Positions 33,700 through 46,012 of a stretch of 64,000 nucleotides of DNA are shown here, in pieces. Numbering within the stretch: the first letter of the stretch is position 1; every line of letters begins with the position of its first letter. The notes beneath the pieces are model-generated. The model saw only the letters and a program-made list of their open reading frames with translations, made no database searches and was not told the origin of the DNA. Position numbers and translations under genes: made by a program. The DNA is from Lineus longissimus. Taxonomy: Eukaryota > Nemertea > Pilidiophora > Heteronemertea > Lineidae. Location of the stretch: contig NC_088311.1 in NCBI RefSeq assembly GCF_910592395.1, positions 12,524,501-12,588,500 on the forward strand. Direction: 5' to 3'.

Positions 33700-36670
33700 C
33701 CCTTTCAGTACTCAATGCTTTTGCAGCCACATACTGAGCCTATTTTAGGCTAATTTTGACCTTTTTTTGAAAGGGTACTGTATGTAATCCTATTGTATTA
33801 GACAATCAACGACTGTTTTATTGTATGGGCAACTAATTGTCCTTCATTTTCCACTCAATCAAATTAACCTAATTTTATGCTAATTAGGTCACATAACCTA
33901 ATTAGCATAATTTCCGGACCGGATTTTCATAGAAATTGGAGATATATCACCCCCTACTGAACTTATGACCTTATGTATGCCAAAAGAACTATTTGAACAG
34001 GATAGTACAACATCTTGTGAATATATCAATGCAAGAATATCTGAAATATATGTAGAATTAGAAATAAAATTTTGGGAGAATTTTGAATTTTTTCGGTGAA
34101 AAGTCCCAAAAACGACATGCTTAAACTTTTCATGATATTATGACCAACAGAGTAAACAAGGAGCTAAACTTTTGATTCTCTTTTTCTAGGTATGCATAGA
34201 AGAGTTGTTTGAAAGAAATAAAACATGTTTTTACTGAATGCTGTGCTTTATTTTGGAAAAAATGTGTCGCTTTAGGGTCAATTTTGCCTAGTTGCGATAT
34301 GTCCCGATGTGTGACAAATTATGTTCCTTGATCTATTATTAGGTTTATATTCATTAATCTATTATTAGGTTCCAATGGATTAGGGGCTGTCTCTCAATGT
34401 TCAATAATGACCTTATTTACTGTAATCAAGTACAGTATGATATAACTCAAAGCAGTGGTCAATATGAAGCCCAGGCTCTCCGGGACAAGTTTTGCAGACG
34501 TTAACTGTTCTCGGGGTTTGGCCCTTTGGAGACTGCACCTTCCTGGCATAGCAAACTCTACAACGTTTAGCAGGTGACTGATCTTTAGCGCCTGGAAGAG
34601 CAACCTTCTTGCCAGCAAAGTGCCTCCCAGTCAGTCTGTGGACAGTATCATTCAAGGTGACTTGCTTGTTTAGTTTGGGGCTGGCAAGAAGGAGACAGGA
34701 GATCACTTTTTTCATGAAATCCAAGTGGTCAGTGGTGCTCCCAGTGTGGAACTTGTACACTTTATGGGCATTGAGTGCACACTGCATCAGTACTCTGAGA
34801 GCCAGCTTCCTGTACCATTTATAGGTCTTTCTCAGAGTATGAAATGAATGCAGTTGCTGGTCTACTTGATCCACTCCACCCATATGATGATTATAGTTGT
34901 TGATGATCATGGGTTTCATAACTGGATCTCCATGTCTGTCCTTCTTGCCAGTGTCAACTAATGATGCATCACCAAATGTGGACAACATACCCACCTCCTT
35001 TGGCTGATTATTTGCTTTATTTTGCTTTGCCCTGAATTTGCAGGCAAGCATGCGTGTTCCATTTCCTGGAACCCAGAATGCGGCATCACCCTTTTCAAGC
35101 GGGTGATTTTTTGCTTGGGGGGCATAATTCCTCCTGCCCGCTTTTATAGTTCCACAAACAAATGTCCTGTTTTCAAGCAAATAATCGGCCAAAGCAGGTG
35201 ATGAGTAAAAATTGTCAATGAATAGCACATGACCATCACCCAGATAGTCCTGCATCGGGTTGGCAGCAATTCGTTCTGTCACTTGCATGTCAGGATTTGG
35301 ATCATTGTCATTGAAATCAAGGGTTATTCCAGTAGACGTGCATAGTTCATAAAGCTTGATGCCAAACCTGGCTCGCTTTGTTCTAATAAATTGTCGAAAG
35401 GCCAGGCGACCCTTGTACAAGACGAGACTTTCGTCGACACTCAGGTTACGTCCAGGTGAGTAGGCAGCTTTGCAGCGGTTTCTCATCATCTCAAGGAATG
35501 GCCTGACCTTATGGAGCCGGTCACGGTTTGGGTCATTCACATCGTAACCAGCAGCATTATTGTCACTAAAGTGAAGAAATTTCAACAACACAAAGAACCG
35601 ATCGCGATTCATTGCCTCACGAAATATGGGTGTGTCGAGTGTATCATCCAAAGACCAGTACATAGGCAAACGAGGCTTATAAATGACACCCATCAAAAGC
35701 AGCACCCCTATGAATGTTTTCATTTCAGGAACGGTGACATCATTCCATTTCTGTAATGCTGAATGGGGTTTCAAGACTGTAGCATCTAAGTACTGAATCG
35801 CATAACGATTAGTTTCTCTCACAATGTGGGCAATTACATCATCGGTAAGGTAAAGTTCGAAGAAGTCGATGGTGCCAGCATCATCACGTACACGAACTTT
35901 CAACCGTTCTGCTCCAGAAAACGGAATATCAGCCTGTTCAAAACGCTGTACAATATCCAAGTCCCAACGTTGTGGAGCAGCAGCTCAAGAATGTCTCTGC
36001 TGGTTAGCACCAGCACCGCCATGTTGTCCTCGCCCACGGCCACGTGCTCTGCCACGAGCACGCCCACCAGCGCCACGCCCCCTAGCGGCAATCTGCGCAA
36101 GAGGGACGTCATCATCAGTGCTGTCATTACTGTCAAAACTAGCATCATGACCCCCATCATCAGCAGCAGGACGAGGACTACCCCTAACAGGACAAACAGA
36201 TTGTAGACGACGTCTTGGTGGGGACATATCAGTATCACTACCACTTGGCCCATAAGCTCCCTCACTCACATCATATTCCCAATCAGAGTCCAAGTCTGCA
36301 TTAGAGTCAGGTTCAAAACCGTCACCTAATCCCAGTCCATCATCCTCACTATCAGAGTCATTCATAAAGCTGTTTACAACATCCTGCAATGGAATTCGGG
36401 CCTTCTTACTTGCCATTGTCAAGGACAACACGGAATCGGCAAAACGAAAATATCAACTGACACCACTTCCGCATTTCACGCCCAAGATACACGAGGCCGG
36501 TCTCATTCAGTTGCTAGATAAGAGAGCTTTAGTTCTAAAACAGTTTGTAGATGGAAGCACTGACGATTATATCATAATTTCCAGTTAACTGCATGCCACG
36601 GGAGCCGTGCCACACGTAAAAAGGGATGGTGTTTTGTGATACGGCTCCCGTATCAGACGTACTGAAAGGG
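33700..36670 (-). mobile_element. Full-length piggyBac transposon, TTAA target duplication
   Basis: Ends CCCTTTCAGTACTC and GTACTGAAAGGG (12-bp inverted repeats) with TTAA at 33696-33699 and 36671-36674. Length 2,971 bp; one transposase gene on the minus strand fills most of it. Sharp ends and almost intact coding suggest a young insertion. Confidence 0.95.
34413..36416 (-). pseudogene. PiggyBac transposase with one in-frame TGA
   Basis: Start ATG at 36416 (MASKKARIPLQDVV). The N-terminal 140 residues are acidic, then basic with RG repeats (GRGAGGRARGRARGRGRG). TGA at 35987-35985 interrupts; the same frame continues at once and stays open for over 500 residues to 34413. The catalytic aspartates are recognisable in NLSVDESLVLYKGR, VLFIDNFYSS and MGGVDQVDQQ, the three-Asp pattern of the family. 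The C-terminus has the cysteine-rich zinc-binding tail (CRVCYARK, CKTCPG, HIDHC) that binds the element ends. Apart from the single stop there is no visible damage. TGA could come from CGA by CpG decay. Confidence 0.93.
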
Positions 36671-36674
36671 TTAA

Positions 36675-38214
36675 GAATACAATGAATGCAGTGATATAAA
36701 ATTATTTTGCCGTTTGATTGATATGAAAAAACGATCGTCAAAGTTTGAAGGTACAGGCTGCTTCAAATGCAAAACGGGTTCGGCGAATCTAAGTAGCGTA
36801 CTCTCCCGTATTAATTATTGGGATTAGTCACGTGACCCAATTGGCTTGTTGTGATTGGTCAGTTTGCGGGACTGTTCCATTTTACTTCCTGGTTCGGGTG
36901 GAGTAGGTTGTTTTTCCATGAATTTCCTGGAATCTTTAATTTAAATCTTATTTTGCACTCAAACTTATAGTTATAGGTTATTTTTTTAATTCAAAGCTTA
37001 ATGCATTGTCACATGTTAATAAAAATGGATTGGTAGAGGTATGCCTGAGTTTTGTGGTGTCATGTGTCAATTGTGATGGCCTGATTTCCTACTTTTTTCA
37101 CAGGTTAACAATATAAATGTTTGTTTACTCTTTCTAGGAATACTCCTTCCATCCACAATGACATATCCACACAGTCAGAGAATTGGAAAGGAATGAAGGA
37201 TGAAGAATCTTTAAAGGAAAATAATTTCATGTTAAGTTGACAGTTGTGCAGTGAGACAGGACTCTGATTTACTATAGTATGACAATTATGTTGGATCAGT
37301 GTCTGTTCGAAACTTTGTTCGGATATCATGTTTTGAGTCTGGGGTTTTGAGTTTAAACACATTTCATAGATTTAAGAGAACTGTGTTCATTAGGTAATAG
37401 GTAGGTACTTACGGTTGAATTTTACATTTCATTACGTAGATTTTGATATATTACAAGCCAAGGTTGGTAGTAAGAAATATTTTCCCGCGAAATTCTTTTA
37501 AAAAAATCAAAATGGCCGACGCGCAAATCCAAGACGGCCGCCACTTCAACCTTTTGCCAAGTGCAACATGTGTTGTTTTCTCTGTTTCTGATTTGGTAGT
37601 TGTTTATGCCTTCATAATATGATTAGGTTCAGTATCCTGGTGATGTTCACTTACCTCGGCATTGTAAAAACCTAAAATGGCCGCCATTGAAAATCCAAGA
37701 TGGCCGCCACTCATTCCGACATTTTTGTTGAAGTGGCATCGTCACAAGCTTTCCGTAGACATATTACATGCCACACATCGTTGCCGACTCCTGCTATAAC
37801 AGTCCGCATAAATATAAGTGGCGGACATTTTGAATTTAAGATGGCTGCCGCTGATCCCAAGATGGCCGCCAATGGATTCGGCATGAGAAAAAAATGCCGT
37901 CTGGAAATTTTCATCATTTTCCGCCCTTTTTTGGGCAGTGTAGACAAGAAAATAGGAGAGAAATGTGTACCTTTTAAAAATTATTTGCCCTAGGGTAGGC
38001 CCCCCTACCCCCCTGCTAAATGACGTGACCCACTTGTCCAAATGTACTGCAGAACCCATGGTAATGGATTTGTGAAACAATAAGAGGTCTTTATATATAA
38101 ATCAATGTCATTTCGTTATTTATTGACCGATTTTCAAAATTCAAAAAACACTTTGATCCTTACCTCCAGCTCTATCACCCTATCTAGAAATATTGTGTGT
38201 TTTATGAAGTTTAG
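36675..38214. other. Unannotated stretch with repeated AAGATGGCCGCC motifs
   Basis: At 37510-37870 the dodecamer AAGATGGCCGCC or close variants occurs at least six times (AAAATGGCCGAC, CAAGACGGCCGCC, AAAATGGCCGCC, CAAGATGGCCGCC, TAAGATGGCTGCC, CAAGATGGCCGCC). No coding sequence identified. Confidence 0.45.
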
Positions 38215-38500
38215 TGTGGTATAGCTAGTAAGAGAGATATCACACTTTTTAGGTTTCCACTTTTGGCCCCCTGGTGGCCAAGTCAAGAAACGGATCGGAC
38301 CAAAATTCAGTGTCAGATGTCATCTGACCTGTGGGGTCCTGTGTACAAAGTTTCAAGTTCGGACCAAAATTCAGTGTCAGAGGTCACCTAACCTGGGGGG
38401 GGGGGGGGGGTTCCTGTGTACTAAGTTTCAAGTTCATACATTAGCTCTAGCGGTTAGGAAACGTGCCACTGTTTTTGAAACAGGATATGGACGACAGACA
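38215..38500 (+). mobile_element. B-type element fragment (one unit and 3' part)
   Basis: Contains ACTTTTTAGGTTTCCACTTT, the landmark GGCCCCCTGGTGGCCAAG, a local duplication of GGACCAAAATTCAGTGTCAG, a G-run of about 15 at 38396-38411, and TTTGAAACAGGATA before the end. Both termini are lost. Confidence 0.8.
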
Positions 38501-39541
38501 CTGCAGCATTCAGTCAGCCGTCAAACACAGAGCCAAATAACGGGAAATTATACGCGTGCGACATAAACAATCATGGCTGCATGAAAGAAATATCAAGGAG
38601 CATTTCACTCTTTATTTCACGAAAATCTGTGTTATAAATCACTGATAAATTATTCTAAATCTAGCGTGAGGTACATTTTCTCAGCATCGCCAAGTACGCT
38701 TCAAATATCTTTCCCTTTTAGAATCCTTTGATAATGTCAGCAATCGAGCTTTTCGGCATCCAAAGATAAAACAGAAGGAATTCAATATCAAAATTTTGAG
38801 TTGGACACAGTTGTAGATTTCTAGTACGAGCGCCCAGAAAATGCTGTATATTCGGTCCATTTCATTAGTTTCAACCTAGTTTCGGCGGTCACGTGATCAA
38901 ACATTGGCGGCAAGTTCTAGCTGAAGTTTGTGTTGATTATGTGTGAATTGGGGAATGTGAACAGAAATCTGAGGAAGCACAGCAAATATGGACTCCAGAA
39001 ACTTCTGTGTGCTGATATTCTCATACTGTATGGTGTATATCATATGGTGCTATGACATTCACACAAATTTAACTGTACTTTACCCATACACGTCTTTCTA
39101 GAAATATAAAGCACATTTTTCTTCTTTGTTTGCCTCTCGGCCGGTACGGTAGCTGTCTCAGTGTCGAGTCGAGTCAACATACATGTAACCAAAGGCATTA
39201 ATTATGTTGTTAATTTTTTTCAGCCAGCTGCATTAAATGAACGATATAGGCCTAGATAAATGTAATATATATGAGCTATATGTGTTTATTTATCAGTTAA
39301 ACAAGTAATTTTAATTACTAGTTTCTAACAGAATCCAATCAGTTGAAGACTTAAAATGCAGGTTTTGATGATGTTTACCTTGGTCATGTGGTTGTCTGCT
39401 AAAGAGCAACCCTCTTTGATAATGCATTGTGGTATTTGCCTAACGACCTTAGCAACCAATCAGAAGCCAGTTTACAATATTGTGAAGGCCATTTTTCAAT
39501 GTTTACATGTTTCAAATTTGCTGCCTTAAACTTTTAACTTA
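38501..39541. other. Unannotated intronic stretch
   Basis: No gene or paired repeat ends recognised. Confidence 0.35.
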
Positions 39542-40250
39542 TGTTAGGTATGTGTGGTCTTCCCTACTTCTAAAAAGGGGCTTATTTCCAAGATGGTGGA
39601 TAGGGCCAAAGTGGTTTTCCCTATCTCTTTGTAATATACTGATATCTCAAACATCTTTGGCCAAAGTGGCCCAGTTCGTTAGTTTTGTGTTCTGTGGAGT
39701 CATGGTCAGGCTCTAGGTCGTTAAACATTCTGTAAGTAACATTGTTTTCTATGTATTTTAGTCCCTTTTGTTTACCCTGTATTTTCTCATGTGCTGTACA
39801 TGCATTCATGTACTGTGTCATGTGTGTGGGGGGTTTACTGAAGTAGTTCTCCCTATTTATGTTACAAGACCTTTGTTTTACACCTGTTCTAGTTCGTTTA
39901 AATCATGTTTGGGTTGTATGTGGGTCACGTGATTATGCAATCTTTGGGGAACCTGTTGTGTTATTTTGAGTACAGTTGTTGGCATTGGGCCAATTGTTAT
40001 GTAATATAGGTAACTCTGTGTCTCTATGAGCATTGGGCTCCAGTATTGGTTCTTTCAATTATAATGGTAATTACGTGGTGTGTATTCAACTTTGGCACTG
40101 GGCCAGGGGACAGTTATTGAGGTCATCGTTGTTGTTGTCATTGCTTGAATGTGTTTCTTCCTTTGTTTACTTTCTGTATCGTCACTTATTTGTTTTTCTA
40201 CTTTTTTCAGTAAACCGTATCAATAGAACCTGGACTTGTTCATTCTTTGG
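39542..40250 (+). repeat. Probable 5' LTR and leader of the BEL/Pao element
   Basis: It begins TGTTAGGTATG. At about 40245 comes TTGGTGCGCGTTTGAGG, which resembles a primer-binding site for a glycine-type tRNA (TGGTGCG start). The gag frame opens about 160 bp later. No second LTR exists in the window to confirm the borders. Confidence 0.4.
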
Positions 40251-40411
40251 TGCGCGTTTGAGGCAGACCCCATGGCTCCCACATTGTTTAAGAATTACGA
40301 CGCTGACACTTGAGGACATCAACCAGGTCTAAGGAGACACGTTGGAATCGTCAAGGTCAAGGTTTCGGCAGTTTCGATTGATGGTTACGACAACGGTATA
40401 GGACACTGGCT

Positions 40412-43165
40412 ATGGCCGATTTGGATAAGGCCGTTCGTCGGGGCTCTCGGGATCGAAAGCCTTCGCAAAAGGCGATCGAGAATCAGCTGCAGGCAATGAA
40501 GTCTGCTCGCAAGTCATCAGTGAGGAAGCAAGCCAAGGAGCTTTTCGACGAGGCTAAGACGCTGTCACAGCGTGCCCAGGGTGACGTTGAGACCGAGCCT
40601 GAAGATGAGGAGTCCATCAAGTGGGATGGGGCTCAGGGCATGGCTGAGACCATGGAAGTGTTTCAGGACATCATGAGGAAACAGAATACTATCAACGAAG
40701 CTCTGGTGAGGCAAAACTTGAGAACCACACTGCCAGCTCGCAACATCCCTGTGTTCTTTGGCGATCCGATGGAGTTCAGGCTTTTCGTTCGGGCCTTTGA
40801 GCACGGTGTCATCGACAAGACGGAGAACCCGAAGGATCACATATACTACCTGGAGCAGTGCACCACAGGTGAGCCTCAAGAGCTCGTGAGGAGCTGTATA
40901 CCTCAATACCATGAAGGACATCGATTACATGCAGGAGCTAGATCATCCGAAGAACCTACGGGAACTGCAGTCCAAGCTACCGTTCAAGATGCGGTCAGGA
41001 TGGAGAGCTCGAGCGTTGGACATAACTGACTCGGAGTGTAATCGTAAAATCAGGTTTGAGGACTTCGTGAAGTTCATTGACAAGCAGTCGCGCTTGCTGA
41101 ATGAGCCCGTCTTCGGCTGTATCGTGGAGAAAGACGTTGATAAATCGAAATCGAACTGCAAGAAGTGTTCAAACCCCATGTCCAAGGAAAGCTTTGCCAC
41201 AATCGGAAGCGTCAGTGCCGGGTCAAGTTCAAGTTCCAGTTCGAGTAAGATTGCTGCCAAGCCAGAGAGCCAATACACCGCCTCCGATAAGTTGTGTTTG
41301 TTCTGCCAGGGCAACCACACCTTGGAAGTCTGCAGACGCCTACGTTACAAGCCAAACTCTGAGAGGATCAAGTTTCTGCAGTCCCATAACCTCTGTTTTG
41401 GTTGTTTGACTCTGGCCAGTGATGGACATGCGTAAAGAGACTCAAGTGTGAGTTATGTTCAGGGTCCCATCCAACCGTGTTACATAGGGCTGAGAGCACG
41501 GATGCTAAGCCAGCGTACATCAAGAACAGTTCCACTTCTACAGCTATGTCAGATTGCGCTATGTCTATAGTTCCGGTGACAGTGAAGGCGATCAGCAGCA
41601 GTAAGGAGGTCAGGACTTACGCGTTTCTTGACACTGGCAGTACAGCTTCATTCTGCACTGAGAGGCTGATGAAACGTCTTAATCTGAGGGGATCGAAGGT
41701 GAAGATTAACCTGTCAACCATGTCGGATCAGTCAAAGCCGACAACCAGTTACTTGTTGAAAGGACTTGAAGTTAGCGGCCTCAATACTGGTGTTTTCACG
41801 GAACTCCCTGAGATGTACACGCAGCCTAAGCTACCCGTCTCGAAAGATGACATTGCCAAGCAGGAGGACATTGACCAATGGCATTATCTCAGCAGAGTAA
41901 GCATTCCTGAGATAGATGCTGACATCGATTTGTTGATTGGCTCGAACGCACAGAAGGCTATGGAGCCTTACTAAATCATTCTTAGCCAGGAGAATGGTCC
42001 TTATGCTATTAGAACTCTGTTAGGCTGGTCAGTGAATGGCCCAGTAAAACCCGGCAAGCCCTCAGATGAGCTCAGCAGCTTTCACGTCTCCATCAAGAAA
42101 GTGAGCAACCTAGAGGAGCAGCTTAATCAGTACTTCAATCAGGACTTCAATGAGCAACTGGCAGATGATGAGAAAGAGTTATCACGTGATGATCAGAGGT
42201 TCTTGGAGTTAGCTGAGAGCTCTAAACATATGGAGGATGGTCATTACGTCCTTGGTCTTCCCTTCAAGAGTGATTCTGTTGTCATGCCGAATAACAGATC
42301 CCAAGCGGAGCAGCGTGCAGCGACTCTGGCTCAGAAGTTCGCCAGGAATGATGAGTTCTGTGAGGAGTACAAAGCCTTTATGAACAATGTACTGTCTAAG
42401 GGCTATGCTCGAGAAGTGCCGGTGGAGCAGTTGAACCAACGTGATGGTAAAACGTGGTACCTGCCTCACCACGGGGTGTACCATCCAAAGAAGAAGAAGC
42501 TTCGAGTTGTCTTTGATTGTGCTGCGAGGTTTGGAGGGACGTCTCTCAATGATCAACTGCTACAGGGTCCGAACCTCACCAACACTCTCGTCGGCACCCT
42601 GTTGAGGTTTAGGCAGGGCAGTGTTGCAGTCATGAGTGATGTCGAGTCTATGTTTTATCAGGTCGGTGTTCCACCTGATCAAGCCAGCTTCCTGAGGTTC
42701 CTGTACTGGAAAGATGGAGACACCTCCGGCCCACTCGTTGAGTACCAGATGATGGTCCATCTGTTTGGAGCATCATCGTCGCCTAGCTGTGCCAACTACG
42801 CCCTCAGACAAACCGCTTTGGACAATCAGGACCTGTATGAGAAGAACGTCACAGACACGCTGCTGAAGCACATGTACGTCGATGACTGTCTGCGGAACCA
42901 GCCCAGTGATGAGAGTGCTATCCCGTTGGTTGCAAACGTGATCGAGCTGTGCTCCAAGGGTGGATTCAAGCTGACGAAATGGACAAGTAATAGTAGGAAT
43001 GTCCTTGAATCGGTGCCTATCGATGACAGGGCCAAGGGTATGAAGGACATTGACCTAGATAAGGCCAATATCCCACTCGAGAGGGCGCTAGGGGTCCAGT
43101 GGGACCCAGAGACGGATAGGTTCGGCTTCAAGACTGTAGACAAGGATAAGACGCCAACAGTTGGG
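40412..43165 (+). pseudogene. BEL/Pao-type retrotransposon gag-pol, truncated and frame-broken
   Basis: The gag part opens at 40412 (MADLDKAVRRGSRDRK) with the DUF1759-like region (VFFGDPMEFRLFVRAFEHGV). An internal deletion near 40890 removes part of gag and shifts the frame; gag resumes near 40908. Zinc-knuckle cysteines follow at 41300-41470 (CLFCQGNHTLEVC; CFGC; CELCSGSH), with another frame change near 41433. The protease motif AFLDTGSTASFC is at about 41625. A TAA at 41972-41974 interrupts before the reverse transcriptase. The RT core shows VVFDCAARF, MSDVESMFYQVG and the catalytic YVDD at about 42875. Homology ends near 43165, before RNase H, integrase and the 3' LTR, where a tandem array begins. 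It is a dead copy. Confidence 0.9.
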
Positions 43166-44110
43166 TGTCCCAGTAACGTGACACACCAAATTTCAAGCCA
43201 AAATATTTTGTCGTTTAGAAGGGAATTTTCATGACTTTCAGGAAGTGCCCCCATGGGGCAGAAAAATGTATGAAACTAAAAACTCGAGAGATATATCGTG
43301 TACCTTTGTTAGCCTAGTCTACCATAAAGATTTGGTAAAGATCGGAGAAATATTAAGCGAGTTCTAACACTTTATGAGTTTTTGGTTTTGGACCACTGGT
43401 GGCCAAATTGAGACTGAAACTCGGCCGATTTTTCGACGCGACACACCTTTGGCCCACCCTCTATCAGCACACGAAATTTCAATCCAAAATATTTTGTCGT
43501 TCAGAAGTTACAAAGCGGAAGGGAATTTTCATGATTTTCAGGAAGCGCCCCCTATAGGGCAGAAAAATGCATGAAACTAAAAACCCGGGTGATATATCGT
43601 GTACCTTTGTTGGCTTAGTCTACCATAAAAATTTGGTAGAGATACTTGATGTGTTTTGGTTAAGGCCCCCTGGTGGCCAAATAAAGAATCAAACTTGGCC
43701 AATTTTTCGACGCGACATACCTTTGTCCCGCCCTCTATCAGCACACCAAATTTCAATCCAAAATATTTTGTTGTTCAGAAGTAACAGAGCGGAAGGGAAT
43801 TTTCATGATTTTCAGGAAGCGCCCCTATAGGGCAGAAAAATGAATGAAACTAAAAACCCGGGTGATATATCGTGTACCTTTGTTAGCTTAGTCTACCATA
43901 AAAATATGGTAAAGATCGGACAAATATTAAGCGAGTTCTAACACTTAATGTGTTTTTGGTTTTGGCCCCCTGGCGGCCAAATGGAGAATCAAACTTGGCC
44001 GATTTTTCGACGCGACACACCTTTGGCCCACCCTCAATCAGCACATCAAATTTCAATCCAAAATATTTTGTCGTTCAGAAGTTATAGAGCGGACAGGAAA
44101 CGTGCGTCCG
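43165..44110 (+). repeat. Tandem array, ~280-300-bp unit, B-family relative
   Basis: About three and a half units; the phrase ATGAAACTAAAAAC(C/T)CG recurs at about 43270, 43571 and 43850. Each unit has GGCCCCCTGGTGGCCAAAT (or one-base variants), CGATTTTTCGACGCGACA, ACCAAATTTCAATCC and GAAGCGCCCC(C)TATAGGGC. The order of landmarks is the same as in the B unit, so this looks like a diverged sister family. It abuts the broken BEL element and has no visible terminal hairpin. Confidence 0.82.
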
Positions 44111-46012
44111 GCGAGCGGCAAGCGCCGACCGGCGCAACATTTTGCCCCCCAACCAGCCAGGCTAGGAATCTGACCGGGATGATTTTTAGTGGGCACATCT
44201 TCAGATGTCCTTCACTCCTTCCACCAAATATCGATTAAATTGCTTGAGTCGTTCAGAAGCTGTAGTGTTGAAACGAGCACAAAGTTGGTGCCATGTACTA
44301 ATACCATGTCCCCCTACACAAGCTCCGGGGGACAACAAGCATCAAAGGGAAACTAAAGGCAGGAACCAGCTTAATTATCATCAAAAACCAAGGTCCCTTA
44401 ATCAGTAACTGTCCATATGATGACTCTCTGAGGACGAGTCGCATAATGTCTACTAATTTGATCCCCTTGCTCCTACCGATTGTCCCTGGTAAATACTAAT
44501 GTGAGGGATAAGACACCTTTCACTGGCCCTCCAGCTGCTAGCTCTACCTACATTCTACATAAGTATGACATAATGAACAGAGTACTGTGACAGAATCTTG
44601 CACACCATTGTACCCTTTCTAAACATTTATCTGATCTGATGACAAAGTGAAGAGAAGAAAAAAGTGGTTTTAACTTTCTCCCTCCCAGATTTCCTTCTCA
44701 GGAGACCAGAGACTGAACAGCCATCTTTATGTAAAAAAAGGTTGTTACATTGTCCTTCCGATGACTATCCTCTTGGGAGACTGAACAATTAATTTACTGT
44801 CCGTGTCCTCCACATTATGAGGTATTAGGTTGTGACATGTTGCTTCTGAACCTAGTCCATCTAGTATAGGACCTCTGGCGTGTCTCATGAAATCATGGTT
44901 ACTTCAATTTTAGCTGCTCCTGTCGTTTGAATTAAAGCAACAGTGTAGAAGAACCCTCCACCCTTGCCTTGCTCTTCTGAATAGAATCCCATGTGATAAC
45001 ACTGCAAGTTAGCTCTGAATACCTGATTGAGCCAATTATTGTCTCGTGTCTCAAACATACCAATGAGGGAGACAAATAAAAGATACGGCCATGGTCACAT
45101 ATTGTCAACCAGAGAACGGTCTTTATCAGCAGGTAAGGACTCCACACTTGTCCAATCAAGGAGATCAGACAGTTTCTCCAGGAAATAGACACAACCTTGG
45201 GACTGTCTCAACCATTTGTCACAACCTTGGCAGGGTACCACAAATGTTTATTTTGTACTACCTGGTTGGTACGTGCAATATTCACATTCCTGGGAATGGC
45301 TTAGTGGTGACCGGGTCCCGGCTTCTTCCATGATAATTCTCCGACATTCATAAGGCAGTGCATCTGATGGGAGACACATGACCCTCACTCCAACACTTTC
45401 TATATAAATTCTAAGTGAATCTTTATGCCATAGACAACAGATGTTAGGACAGCATGATTGTGACATATTGTACATGAACCTTGGCCAATGAATCCTTGTC
45501 TTTCAAAGATACTAAATAGTACACTTGAATGGCTGCAACTCCCAAACTTGGCAATTTGGCAAAATTACAAATGGATTGCACAGTACCCACCATATCATTT
45601 AAAGAGTTTTTAATATTATGGAGTAATAAAGATAAAATGTCTCAAGGGGTGGTTCACGTTAGGGACAAAGTGATGCAATGGAAGAATTATTATCTTGATT
45701 TCCTTGACCTGAGACATGGCCAAAGATATTATTTCGAATTAATGCATAACCTCAGAAAATGGATTCTTCAGGTTCTAAACAAAATATGTTGAAAGTTGAG
45801 ACCCAGGATGATGTCTATCAAGCGTGTCCATGCTACACAGTCACAACTTCTTTGTCAATATAGTGTGTGTCAGGCTTGCCGCACCGATACATGTTTTAAT
45901 GTCGGTAAACCGTATTACAGTAATGGTAGCCTAATAATGAATAAAAATATTAGATAAATAGAATAATAAATTTATCTCATGGCCCCGGGTCCTGCGGGTA
46001 AACTCTAGTTAA
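44111..46012. other. Unannotated stretch
   Basis: Phrases such as GTCACAACCTTGG and GACTGTCTC at 44730-45240 recall the ~95-bp array at 63.1 kb but do not form clear units. An 87-codon frame at 45529-45792 has no recognisable domain and I do not count it as a gene. Confidence 0.35.

Noticed and set aside
43165-44110. CRISPR-like regular array
   Set aside because: Units are ~290 bp with no short identical repeats and variable spacers; this is ordinary tandem repetition in an animal genome.
39542-44110. Complete LTR retrotransposon
   Set aside because: RNase H, integrase and a second LTR are missing, and the frame is broken at several points.
45529-45792. An 87-residue ORF, MAATPKLGNLAK onward
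   Set aside because: Reads somewhat like a protein, but it has no recognisable domain, splice context or second copy; not enough to call a gene.
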